Positions 54,058 to 62,303 of a stretch of 64,000 nucleotides of DNA are shown here, piece after piece. Origin of the DNA: Alteripontixanthobacter maritimus (GTDB lineage: Bacteria > Pseudomonadota > Alphaproteobacteria > Sphingomonadales > Sphingomonadaceae); contig NZ_QBKA01000002.1 in assembly GCF_003340475.1 (NCBI RefSeq), forward strand, positions 2,594,197 to 2,658,196. The letters are read 5' to 3'. Below the pieces are notes generated by a model. The model ran no database searches, was not told the origin of the DNA, and worked only from the letters and a program-made list of their open reading frames with translations. The translations under genes and the position numbers were made by a program. Numbering within the stretch: the stretch's first letter is position 1; each line of letters starts with the position of its first letter.

Positions 54058-55430
54058 TGATTGAATTTTCTAAGATTTCTGAGCGCGACCTAACCATACT
54101 TGAGGCGGGACTAGCGGCTCCGCGTCGAGGCGCGAAGGGGCGCGTTTATGCGACCATCGGCTCAGAGATTAAGTGCGATAAGGACATCTTTGACAGCTAC
54201 TGCCATGAGGGCTGGAGCAACATCCACCACGACCTGCTGATTGTCTGCGCGGCAGTCGAATTTGCAGATCGTCGCTGGGGACGCGGCAATGCACATTGGG
54301 CACGGCACTTTCATGTGACTGTGCCCGTGATTGAGCTTGCGACCTGGCAAGATGCGACAGTTCAAAAAAGTCTTTGCGATACCCTGCGCCATCTGACTGG
54401 TGACCAGTGGCGTTTCAGCTTCGTGCGCCATGAGGGCGCAGCCACAAGCAAGCCGCGACAAGGCCCGCTATTTCCAAACCAGCAAAAGGCGTTCGCCATT
54501 GCGTACAGCGAAGGCTTGGACTCGCTAAGTGTCTCGGGTCTCTACAACGAGGATGACACTGCCGTGAGCGTGCGTGTGTCGAAATTCAAGCAACGCCTGC
54601 GCAAAGATGAACGGCCGTTCGATCGCCTGCCCTTTGATGTGAAGGTGAAGCCGAATCCAGAGACCAGCGCCCGTTCGCGCGGTTTCAAATTTGCGGCGGT
54701 GACTGCAATCGCCTCGCAGCTGTCAAATGTCAGCCGGATCATTGTGCCTGAAAGTGGTCAGGGCGCATTGGGGCCAGTGTTGCTCCCCCTGCTGAACATC
54801 TATCCAGACTACAGGAACCACCCGACTTTCTTCAGAAAGATGGAGCGTTTCGTAAGGGCGTTGCTTGGCATCGACCTGACCTATGAACAACCGCGCCTCT
54901 GGCATACCAAAGGCCAGACCATCGCGGCATTTCTGGCGAAGCCTAGCATAAAGCCCCAACAAGTCATTGATACCCGTTCGTGCTGGCAGCAACGGGCCAA
55001 TGTGCGCGTGGGAGGGAAAGTACGCCAATGCGGCATTTGTGCGGCGTGCCTCTTGCGCAGGATGAGCTTGCACGCCGCCGGCGTTGAAGAGCCGACCGAG
55101 AAGTATGCCATTGCCGATTTGCGGGCCGCACGATTTAGTGATGCCCTGCCGAAGCAAAACAGCTTCAGGGCCACCAACACCCTTTACGATTACGGCTACA
55201 TGGGCGCGCGGCACCTGCAACAACTGGCCGATTTGGCCTGTGTGCCAGATACCGCCCTGAAGCCTCACGCATTCCAAATCGCTGAAGCCGTCGGATCGTC
55301 AGTAGATGACGTGACTAGGCAGCTTCGGGACATGCTCGTGCAACATTCGAAAGAATGGGCCGCATTCGAGCAGGGCCACGGCGAAAAGAGTTTTCTGCAA
55401 CTATGGACGAGGGGAGGTTGCCATGGCTGA
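54054..55430 (+). CDS. QatC/QueC-like PP-loop enzyme
   Basis: 458 aa. Residues 151-157 (YSEGLDS) are the PP-loop that binds ATP, in the form S-x-G-L-D-S. ARSRGFKF (207-214) and VPESGQGALG (231-240) match the following QueC motifs. Cys310, Cys326, Cys329 and Cys332 (SCW then CGICAAC) form the zinc site. The enzyme is twice the length of QueC, with an extra N-terminal domain of about 140 residues. QueC makes preQ0; the long QueC-like proteins of Qat and CBASS loci serve phage defence. The neighbours (191-aa protein, XRE-ImmA/IrrE, PIN) differ from the standard Qat set, since QatA and QatD are absent. Confidence 0.78.
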   Translation: MMIEFSKISERDLTILEAGLAAPRRGAKGRVYATIGSEIKCDKDIFDSYCHEGWSNIHHDLLIVCAAVEFADRRWGRGNAHWARHFHVTVPVIELATWQDATVQKSLCDTLRHLTGDQWRFSFVRHEGAATSKPRQGPLFPNQQKAFAIAYSEGLDSLSVSGLYNEDDTAVSVRVSKFKQRLRKDERPFDRLPFDVKVKPNPETSARSRGFKFAAVTAIASQLSNVSRIIVPESGQGALGPVLLPLLNIYPDYRNHPTFFRKMERFVRALLGIDLTYEQPRLWHTKGQTIAAFLAKPSIKPQQVIDTRSCWQQRANVRVGGKVRQCGICAACLLRRMSLHAAGVEEPTEKYAIADLRAARFSDALPKQNSFRATNTLYDYGYMGARHLQQLADLACVPDTALKPHAFQIAEAVGSSVDDVTRQLRDMLVQHSKEWAAFEQGHGEKSFLQLWTRGGCHG

Positions 55431-56610
55431 TCTAAACGAGCTGACCGCACAGGAGATTGGTCGCCGCCTTCGCCTTGCCCGCGAAAGCGCAAAAATCCGT
55501 CAGGACGAAGCCGCCAAGGTAATTGGCATGTCTCGCCCCACCCTCGTTTCGATTGAAAAGGGGGATAGGCGGGTTCGCATTCAAGAGCTTCAGGCGCTTG
55601 CGAACCATTATGGGGTATCAGTGAATGCCCTGCTGCGCCGCGAGGCAGTCCATACTGACCTTGTGCCACGCTTCCGCCGACTTCGTGAAACCGAGGATGA
55701 GCATACCAGTGAGGCAGTGCAACTGCTGAATGATCTCGTTCGAGCTGAAGTTGAGCTAGAGAACATTCTTGGCATTGAGCGGCCTAAGAATTACCCGCCC
55801 GAAAGGGGCATCAACACTGGCGATGTCGTCGAATTGGCAGAACAGCACGCGCAGGAGCTGCGCGACTGGCTCGGATTGGGCTCTGGCCCAATCGCCGATA
55901 TCTTCACCCTTATGGAGTTGGATCTCGGCATCCGACTCCACCAGCGACGCCTGTCGAAGGGATCGAAGGTGGACGCGCTCTTCACCTACGACCAGACTTT
56001 GGGAGCGTGCATTCTATTGAATGCAAATTTCCCTCTGGAGCGACGTATTCAATCCGCAGCTCACGAGCTGGGGCATTTCGTTGGCACACGTCAGGCTCCA
56101 GAGGTGCTGGAGGAAAATGAAAAGTTTCAGTCACGCGAAGAGCGATATGCTCACGCGTTTGGGCGCGCCTTTCTCTCACCGCGCAAGAGCTTTGAAGCGG
56201 CGTGGCGTCAGCTCACAGCTGGCTCTGAGATTACCCGCAGGCCAATCATCGTACAGGCGCACCACTTCCGCATTTCACGCGAAGCCTGTGTGAGGAGGCT
56301 GGAAGAGCTCGGACTTGTTAAGCGGGGTGCATGGGACAAGCTGAAGGCCCATGGTGGCATTACTTTTGCACAGGTGCGTGAAGTGTTGGGCGATGCCGCG
56401 AGTAAGTCCGACCCCGCGAAAGGTGATGCAGACCGGCCCGTTTCTCATCGCATGAGCTTCATGGTTTACACCGCCTGGAAACGCGATCTGATGTCAGAAG
56501 GACAATTGGCCGAGCTTCTTAAAATCAAGCGACTTGAGTTGCGCGCTCTGCTCGATCAAATGGAACTTGAGGAGAGCGAAACGGATGACCTGTTTAAGCT
56601 CCCTCTCTGA
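55423..56610 (+). CDS. XRE regulator fused to an ImmA/IrrE metallopeptidase
   Basis: 395 aa; ATG 55423 overlaps the QueC-like stop by 8 bp. Residues 10-65 are an XRE helix-turn-helix (IRQDEAAKVIGMSRPTLVSIEKG). Residues about 150-290 are an ImmA/IrrE domain with the zinc motif AAHELGHFVG (HExxH). The C-terminus is helical. Such proteins cleave or antagonise repressors and serve as antitoxins or stress sensors. It probably regulates this operon through the dyad at 53440. It is followed by a PIN protein that starts inside its 3' end. Confidence 0.85.
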   Translation: MADLNELTAQEIGRRLRLARESAKIRQDEAAKVIGMSRPTLVSIEKGDRRVRIQELQALANHYGVSVNALLRREAVHTDLVPRFRRLRETEDEHTSEAVQLLNDLVRAEVELENILGIERPKNYPPERGINTGDVVELAEQHAQELRDWLGLGSGPIADIFTLMELDLGIRLHQRRLSKGSKVDALFTYDQTLGACILLNANFPLERRIQSAAHELGHFVGTRQAPEVLEENEKFQSREERYAHAFGRAFLSPRKSFEAAWRQLTAGSEITRRPIIVQAHHFRISREACVRRLEELGLVKRGAWDKLKAHGGITFAQVREVLGDAASKSDPAKGDADRPVSHRMSFMVYTAWKRDLMSEGQLAELLKIKRLELRALLDQMELEESETDDLFKLPL

Positions 56611-57208
56611 TAAGCTAACTCCAATAGTCCCCGATACGAGCGTGCTGATCAACCTGAACGCTTGTACGTTTGGTGAACAGGTGCTTCGGGCCATCCCAAA
56701 CGACATTATTCTGACTGAAACGGTGGTCGAAGAGCTCAACCATGAAACCAGTTACGCCAACGGCGAGAACGGGTTCATCCAGCGCCTGATATCGGAGAAT
56801 GTCGTCAAGGTCGTGGAGATGGATGATGCTGCGGTTCGTCTTTTCGAGATGATGATCAGCTCACCGGGTTCGCTAGACGACGGCGAAGCGGCCACGATTG
56901 GAGTGGCTGTGTCGCAGGGATTTCTGCCTATTATCGATGAGCGGAAGGGTCGGGCCCGAGCCCAAAGCCTGATGAACGGCCAAGCCCCCGCTTGGTCGCT
57001 GGACCTGCTGGTGCATCCAGCGGCTCAGTCCGAGCTTGTCGGTGACGGGTACATCGAGGCCGTTTATCTTGCCCTTCGAAAAGGTCGGATGAGGATCGAT
57101 GAAGAGCGCTGCGACGCTGTTGTGCAGCTTATAGGAATTGAGCGCGCCATTACCTGCAGCAGTCTCCCGGGGTTCAAAGAACGTAGGGAATTTTGGTTGT
57201 CCGCATAG
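56585..57208 (+). CDS. PIN-domain (DUF3368-like) nuclease
   Basis: 207 aa from ATG 56585, which overlaps the end of the XRE-ImmA/IrrE gene by 26 bp. PIN acidic residues: Asp in IVPDTSVLINL, Glu in VVEELNH, Asp-Glu in LDDGEAATIG and IIDERKGRA. PIN proteins are RNases and many are toxins. The pairing of an XRE-ImmA/IrrE protein with a PIN protein is a known toxin-antitoxin-like layout. Here it is joined to a QueC-like enzyme. Confidence 0.8.
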   Translation: MTCLSSLSDKLTPIVPDTSVLINLNACTFGEQVLRAIPNDIILTETVVEELNHETSYANGENGFIQRLISENVVKVVEMDDAAVRLFEMMISSPGSLDDGEAATIGVAVSQGFLPIIDERKGRARAQSLMNGQAPAWSLDLLVHPAAQSELVGDGYIEAVYLALRKGRMRIDEERCDAVVQLIGIERAITCSSLPGFKERREFWLSA

Positions 57209-57636
57209 TCAGTATTCTTGTGTGCTCACCCGTCATTGATCATGTCAGTGGGAGGGCAGATTTCTCGCGTGCATCTTTCCAAAGCGGACCGACCGCTAAC
57301 GGCCCAAAAATTGACGGTATGCGAAGCGCTTCAATTACAGATGCTAAGCCGACTGGAAAATGACATTTGATGTCGGCGCTTCATCCCGACGGGTTCATCT
57401 TTCGCTGCCTCCTACCAGCCTCAGCATCCGCTGAAACTCTTCGTCTTCCATGCTTCGTTTCCAAAAGTTTGCAGATTGACAAACCACCTGAAGATTACCG
57501 AGCATTTCTTATAATCAACGCTGAAACCCGAATGCGTCCGGAAATTTATCACAACGCATGACCAGGATTAAAACTGGATTGCCAAGTAGGATGTCTTGTC
57601 TATGCTATCGGCTCTGCGGAAGAGGTCAGCTATCTT
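57209..57636. other. 428-bp gap with a possible gene fragment
   Basis: On the minus strand, near 57400-57480, the frame NLQVVCQSANFWKRSMEDEE and EFQRMLRLVGG looks like a protein end. It has no start and is broken upstream by stops. It may be the remnant of a lost gene. No other feature seen. Confidence 0.3.
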
Positions 57637-58230
57637 ATGAAGCTACGGTCCATCTTGATAGCTGGTTCGCTGGTTCTGCCAACCAGCCTGTCGGCGCAAA
57701 GCGTAATATCGTATGAATATGATGCATTAGGGCGCCTGATAGCGGTTAGCGACGGTCAGGGGGCAAACTCTCGGTACAATTACGATAAGGCGAACAATCG
57801 CACCGCCGTTGCGGTGCAAAAGCAGTTTACCGCAGCGTGGGAGGCCGAGGCCCTACCTCATCTGGTTGGTTATGCTGATGGCGATGGATGGGCAGCCAAC
57901 ATCAATACCAGTTCGTCCTACCTCACATACGGACCTTACACGGATTCAATACCGACCGGATCACGAGTGGCAACCTGGCGTATGTTAGTAGACGTTCATA
58001 ATTCAGCTGATAATTCTCGAATTGTAACTGTAGATGTCTATGATCGAACTGCCAACCAGGTGTTGGCGGTTCGATCTATTAACCGGCACGAATTTCTTGG
58101 CAAGTATTCGTACCAAGTTTTCGAGCTTCCGTTTTTGATGACATCGGCGCGTGTTGGGCATCGGATGGAAATGCGAACCTTCTATCATGGGTACTCCTAT
58201 CTTCGAGTTGACAAGATAGGTTATTATTAA
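57637..58230 (+). CDS. Secreted mini-RHS protein with one YD repeat
   Basis: 197 aa. Signal peptide (ILIAGSLVLPTSLSAQS). Residues 24-56 are a single RHS/YD repeat (YEYDALGRLIAVSDGQG and YNYDKANNRT). The remaining 135 residues are beta-rich with many aromatic residues, like a carbohydrate-binding module (WEAEALPHLVGYADGDGW). Usual RHS proteins have tens of repeats forming a shell; one repeat cannot. It could be an anchor, a remnant or a new small class. Transcribed toward the orphan VirB2-like gene. Confidence 0.65.
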   Translation: MKLRSILIAGSLVLPTSLSAQSVISYEYDALGRLIAVSDGQGANSRYNYDKANNRTAVAVQKQFTAAWEAEALPHLVGYADGDGWAANINTSSSYLTYGPYTDSIPTGSRVATWRMLVDVHNSADNSRIVTVDVYDRTANQVLAVRSINRHEFLGKYSYQVFELPFLMTSARVGHRMEMRTFYHGYSYLRVDKIGYY

Positions 58231-58515
58231 TTCATCGCTGGAATAGATGTTACTTGTCTATATCAAATAGGGTAAGGTAGGAAATCTGCGAAGGCTCATA
58301 ATCTGCAGCGCAGCTCCGTGATTGCTCTACGCTTACGTAGCGGAAATGTTTCTGCAACTGAGAGCTCCTATCACAACCTCAAAGCTTTAATTCTAAGTTT
58401 CAATCCGATTTTTTGCGAAGTCGGGCTTGAGTGCATTTATCTATGTAACTCAAACGATATTGCTCTCCATCATAACCGCCGATACACAGCAATATCGGTA
58501 TTGGGGAAGGCGATT

Positions 58516-58743
58516 ATGGATCCGGAAGGCTCTGGCGTATTGGTGAATGCGGTCGAATGGCTGCAGGGAACGTTGCTTGGGACCGTCGCCACAGTTGTCG
58601 CCGTAATGGCGGTGGCTGCTGTTGGCTTTATGATGCTGACGGGCCGGATGAACTGGCGGTTCGGTGCTACAGTCATCGTGGGATGTTTCATCCTGTTCGG
58701 AGCTGCCTCGATCGTGGCCGGTATTCGGTCCGGGGTTGGTTAA
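58516..58743 (+). CDS. Orphan VirB2/TrbC-like pilin, facing the T4SS operon
   Basis: 75 aa from ATG 58516 after GGGGAAGGCGATT. Two hydrophobic helices joined by MLTGRMNWRFG (VAVMAVAAVGFMMLTGR and VIVGCFILFGAASIVAG), the TrbC/VirB2 pattern. It is clearly similar to the VirB2-like protein of the minus-strand operon (58760-59125), sharing WLxGTLLG, MLTGR and GCFIL, but lies on the other strand, tail to tail. It lacks the longer N-terminus and C-terminal tail of that copy. Confidence 0.7.
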   Translation: MDPEGSGVLVNAVEWLQGTLLGTVATVVAVMAVAAVGFMMLTGRMNWRFGATVIVGCFILFGAASIVAGIRSGVG

Positions 58744-58759
58744 AACCGACGGCGACCTT

Positions 58760-59125
58760 TTAACGGTCGTCGCGCAGAGACGCGCCGGCATAGGGATCGT
58801 AGTCGGCCGGAGGCAGATCCCTAATGGGTGCAGCAACCATAGTGTCCATTGGTAGGGAGGGGGCGGTACCGATATCAGTACCGGCCTTCATGAACCCGTT
58901 TGCGATGATCGGCGCGCCAAGCAGAATGAAACAGCCCAGAACGACCCGCGCGCCGTCGCGCAAGGACAGTCTTCCGGTCAGCATGGTCAAACCAACGACT
59001 GCGACTGCAATGATACAAAGACCGATGGCGAGGCTGCCTAGCAGCGTCCCGGTCAGCCAATCTACAGACGCGCCAATCGAGGATTGACCGGCGGGTTCGA
59101 ACAGGGATCGTAGCGGTAAGGTCAT
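58760..59125 (-). CDS. virB2: VirB2/TrbC-like pilin subunit
   Basis: 121 aa. Two membrane helices (LAIGLCIIAVAVVGLTML and VVLGCFILLGAPIIANGF) around the short basic loop TGRLSLRDGAR, typical of VirB2/TrbC. The C-terminal tail is Pro/Asp-rich. Last gene of the conjugation operon, 10 bp after virB11, whereas virB2 usually comes first. A second copy faces it at 58516. Confidence 0.75.
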   Translation of the reverse strand: MTLPLRSLFEPAGQSSIGASVDWLTGTLLGSLAIGLCIIAVAVVGLTMLTGRLSLRDGARVVLGCFILLGAPIIANGFMKAGTDIGTAPSLPMDTMVAAPIRDLPPADYDPYAGASLRDDR

Positions 59126-59135
59126 CGTTCGCTTC

Positions 59136-60110
59136 TCATCGCGCCATCAACATTTGTGCAACCCGGCGTTTGCCGTCCCGGCGCTCAAGTTGAACGAACA
59201 AATCGACGCTTTCTCGGACATAGTGGCGAACATCATCACGTGATAATTTGGAGCCTGTCTGCAAAACCAGCAGCGCAAGCTGCTCGATAGCGCGTTGCGG
59301 CGTATCGGCGTGTATCGTGGTCATCGATCCGGGATGGCCGGTGTTTACAGCGCGCAGGAATGTGAATGCTTCGCGGCCCCGTAACTCGCCCAGAATAATC
59401 CGATCGGGTCGCATACGCAGCGCTGCGATCAGCAGGTCTTCGGCGGTTACATCGGCTTCGCTCAAATCCCCGCGTGCCGCGATCAAGCCGACTGCATTCT
59501 CATGTTTGATACGAAGTTCTTCTGTATCCTCAATCGTAATAAGCCGCTCTTCAGCCGGAATTTCTGCAAGAAGAGCGTTTAAGAAGGTGGTCTTGCCGGT
59601 CGAGGTGCCGCCTGAAACGATGATGTTTCGCCGCTCCCGAACGGCATCGCGCAGAACTGCTGCGGCATTGCGACTACCGACGGTATGCCAGCTGCGTTCA
59701 TTGTCGATGGTTGTCCCGCCTGATGCCAAGCTGGAGAACGCCTGGTCGTCTTCCCAGTCGGATAGCGACAGTTCGGAGGCTACATGACGCCGGATCGCGA
59801 TGATATGCCCGGCGCGCGTTGCTGGCGGTCCTACCACCTGAACCCGCGACCCGTCCGGTAACGATGCAGCCAGCAAGGGATTGGCACGGCTCAGGCCTTG
59901 CGATCCAAAGGCTGCAATTTGCTTTGCAAGACGTCCCAGTAGCTGCTCGGTAAGCTGCGGTTCGTCATGTCGTTCGATTCCGCCACCGATGGCTTCAACC
60001 CACACTTCGCCGGGCCGGTTAATCCAGATGTCGGTTATATCTGCCCGTGCCAGCCAGGGCGTTAGGGGCGCGAGGAAGCTGTCGAGATAGTAACCGGCCT
60101 CCACCATCAC
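59136..60110 (-). CDS. virB11: VirB11-family secretion ATPase
   Basis: 324 aa. Walker A GGTSTGKTT (167-175), Asp box TIEDTEEL, Walker B IILGELRG and His box TGHPGSMTTIHAD. Hexameric ATPase at the inner-membrane base of the type IV secretion system, for pilus assembly and substrate transfer. Overlaps virB10 by 4 bp. Confidence 0.93.
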   Translation of the reverse strand: MMVEAGYYLDSFLAPLTPWLARADITDIWINRPGEVWVEAIGGGIERHDEPQLTEQLLGRLAKQIAAFGSQGLSRANPLLAASLPDGSRVQVVGPPATRAGHIIAIRRHVASELSLSDWEDDQAFSSLASGGTTIDNERSWHTVGSRNAAAVLRDAVRERRNIIVSGGTSTGKTTFLNALLAEIPAEERLITIEDTEELRIKHENAVGLIAARGDLSEADVTAEDLLIAALRMRPDRIILGELRGREAFTFLRAVNTGHPGSMTTIHADTPQRAIEQLALLVLQTGSKLSRDDVRHYVRESVDLFVQLERRDGKRRVAQMLMAR

Positions 60111-61168
60111 AGTTCAACGGTCGAGAAATCGAGATCGCGCGCGACAAACACCGATACGCTGGTGCCATGCCGGATTTTCAGGGTTCGCTGAATCTCTTGC
60201 GTGGTAACGCGCGGTGTCACGTTTTGTGTGCTGCCGGGAAGCGCCACGATAACACCGTCGGTCGCTTCGCGTGTTGCTACTCCAACACCAATGTCGAGCA
60301 CGGACTGCAACAATGCGCCGCCGAACCGCTGGAAGAATTTGCTGTCGACCTTACCCTTGACGCCGGCGCGGCCAAGCGGGTCTGAGGCGGGGGAGTCGAG
60401 CGCGATTGTTACGCCGTCAGGGCGTATTAGCCGTGTCCAGCGTATCAATGCGCGGTTTTGCCCCGCATCGATGCCGGCTTCATATTCACCATACAGTCTG
60501 CTTCCCCGTTGAATAAGCACTCTGGAGCCGTCGAATGCATGAATGTCGCGCTGAACCAACGCACGGACGCCGCCCGGGCGGGTGGAATCGATTGCAGTTT
60601 CTAGAACGGCCGGGATTACCGTGCCCTGGGGAACAGTCACTGACGGGTTTGCGAGCCGCCGGGCACGAACGCGGTTTTGATCGCCTTCCTCGTCACTTAC
60701 AGGCGGCGGACCTGCGACAGGCTGACCGCGTTCGGCCGTATCCAGAGGCAGCGGTCTGTATGAGTCTTGAAACACCGGAGGGTCAGCTTGCGCCTGTTGA
60801 GGCGACACACTGGTTTGCTGAACGGGCGACGGGATTGGCAGGCGTTCAGGCGGTTCCGGCCGAACGGCGATCGGGATCCTGCCTATGACGCGAGGGAGGT
60901 TTCCTCGACTATCAAGGTAATCGCGCTGGTCATAAGGCAGTGCCAAAGGTGGCGGCGAAGAAATACGGGAGTTGGTGTCGGAGGTGGTTGCCATTGTGCT
61001 TGGCGCGGTCACATCACCGCGACGGGCATCCAGGGCCGAAAATAGAAAAGCGCCTCCAAGAAGTAGCGTACTCAAGAATATCCAAAGCCCGATATTGTTC
61101 GCATTACCAGTAGCGATCACGGGCCGCACATCGTCATCTGTTTGGGCCGTATGAAGTGCCTCAGTCAT
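60107..61168 (-). CDS. virB10: VirB10 family T4SS protein
   Basis: 353 aa. Short cytosolic N-terminus, one TM helix at about residues 26-46, a Pro-rich periplasmic region (90-150) and the conserved C-terminal beta-barrel domain (VPQGTVIPAVLETAI, GSRLYGEYEAG, RTLKIRHGTSVSVFVARDLDF). Links inner and outer membrane in the core complex. Overlaps both neighbours by 4 bp. Confidence 0.92.
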   Translation of the reverse strand: MTEALHTAQTDDDVRPVIATGNANNIGLWIFLSTLLLGGAFLFSALDARRGDVTAPSTMATTSDTNSRISSPPPLALPYDQRDYLDSRGNLPRVIGRIPIAVRPEPPERLPIPSPVQQTSVSPQQAQADPPVFQDSYRPLPLDTAERGQPVAGPPPVSDEEGDQNRVRARRLANPSVTVPQGTVIPAVLETAIDSTRPGGVRALVQRDIHAFDGSRVLIQRGSRLYGEYEAGIDAGQNRALIRWTRLIRPDGVTIALDSPASDPLGRAGVKGKVDSKFFQRFGGALLQSVLDIGVGVATREATDGVIVALPGSTQNVTPRVTTQEIQRTLKIRHGTSVSVFVARDLDFSTVEL

Positions 61169-61551
61169 TGGGTATCGTTCGCAGTAGCGCTACGCCGAGC
61201 GACGGCACGTTTGCGATCTATCCGAAACACCAGCTCGTTGTAGACACGGTCGATGACGAAAAAGTCACCGCGCATATAGCCATTGACGACTTCTTCTTCG
61301 CCTGCCGGTCCAATAGCGAAAACGGCGGGTAAGGCTTGACCCGGCGCATATTGGATCTGAGTTTTAAAACCGTCATCGCCGATCGCTGCGGGACGAACTT
61401 CGCGGTCACCTTTGACGCTATAACCCCATTGCTGTGCATTCAGCTCTGAGGGCCGCTGTTGGTATCTGATAGTATCGGCCAGTGCCAGTTGGCCTGAAGC
61501 TACCGGAGGTGCGCAGGACGCGAGTAACAAGAGGGGAAGCAATTGTTTCAC
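61165..61551 (-). CDS. virB9: Short VirB9: lipoprotein signal joined to the C-terminal domain only
   Basis: 128 aa, half of the usual 230-300. The N-terminus MKQLLPLLLLASCAPP is a lipoprotein signal with lipobox LASC (Cys13), as in VirB7. The rest (LNAQQWGYSVKGD, PAVFAIGPAGEEEVVNGYMRGDFFVIDRVYNELVFRI in two parts) matches only the VirB9 C-terminal beta-sandwich. The N-terminal domain is missing. Both ends overlap neighbours by 4 bp, so this is the natural gene and not a chance truncation. Confidence 0.8.
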   Translation of the reverse strand: MKQLLPLLLLASCAPPVASGQLALADTIRYQQRPSELNAQQWGYSVKGDREVRPAAIGDDGFKTQIQYAPGQALPAVFAIGPAGEEEVVNGYMRGDFFVIDRVYNELVFRIDRKRAVARRSATANDTQ

Positions 61552-62303
61552 TGGTCCTGCCTCCGCTCTTGTTGCGGACGCCGCGATATTGGTGTCACTA
61601 GCGGATCGGATATTACGAGCGGGTCGGGAAGCGTTTCAGCATCCTTGCGATAGCGCGTTACCTGAAATCCCAAGGGGTTGAGCAGGCGGTCATCGGCGGT
61701 CATCTCCGCTCCGGAAAAGCGATAGTTAATGATAGCGGCCCAATGTTGCGGGTCTTGCGGTTGCCCCCCGGGATCGGTTCGGGTCGTTGTGAACCGGACA
61801 AGCGAACTGTCGGCAGACAGTGAAGACACGCTTTTGATATCGACATTCAGCGCCGCATTGCGCGGCAGGTAGGACAGCGGGCTCGCCGGATTGTTCGGCT
61901 GCATCTGACGGATATAGCGCTGCCTTGCATCGCCTTCGGACCAAAGAGCGACTTTGCGATAATCACGCTGGATGCTGCCCGTGTCATAGCTCTCGCGCGC
62001 GATGACATATTGCACGAGAAACGATCGGGTCAGCGCTGCGTCGGGGGAGACAACCTGACGTTCGAGCGGGGCAAGCTCCTCGACATATCCTGTCTGCCGG
62101 TCGACCAGCAAAGTGTAGGGCTCGACCGTTTTCAAAGGCAACATGATCACAATCGCAAGTGCCAGCAGCAGCGCGGCGATTGCCGATATTCCTGCCACGA
62201 TCCATGCGATGCGGCATGACCGCTCGAGATCAGCGGTAACACTGGTAGCCCAGCTATCTGCAATCACCACCTCCTCACCATCAATTTTGTGATGAGCGTT
62301 CAT
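61548..62303 (-). CDS. virB8: VirB8 family T4SS protein
   Basis: 251 aa. Cytosolic N-terminus, one TM helix at about 33-56 (IAWIVAGISAIAALLLALAI is its core), then the NTF2-like periplasmic domain (FLVQYVIARESYD, VRFTTTRTDPGG, NPLGFQVTRYRKD). Assembly factor for the core complex. Its start lies inside the end of the frameshifted virB6. Confidence 0.9.
   Translation of the reverse strand: MNAHHKIDGEEVVIADSWATSVTADLERSCRIAWIVAGISAIAALLLALAIVIMLPLKTVEPYTLLVDRQTGYVEELAPLERQVVSPDAALTRSFLVQYVIARESYDTGSIQRDYRKVALWSEGDARQRYIRQMQPNNPASPLSYLPRNAALNVDIKSVSSLSADSSLVRFTTTRTDPGGQPQDPQHWAAIINYRFSGAEMTADDRLLNPLGFQVTRYRKDAETLPDPLVISDPLVTPISRRPQQERRQDQ

Noticed and set aside
57400..57520. Minus-strand fragment with a nuclease-like look (NLQVVCQSANFWKRS)
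   Set aside because: Short, without a start and broken by stops upstream; recorded only as a possible remnant in the gap entry.
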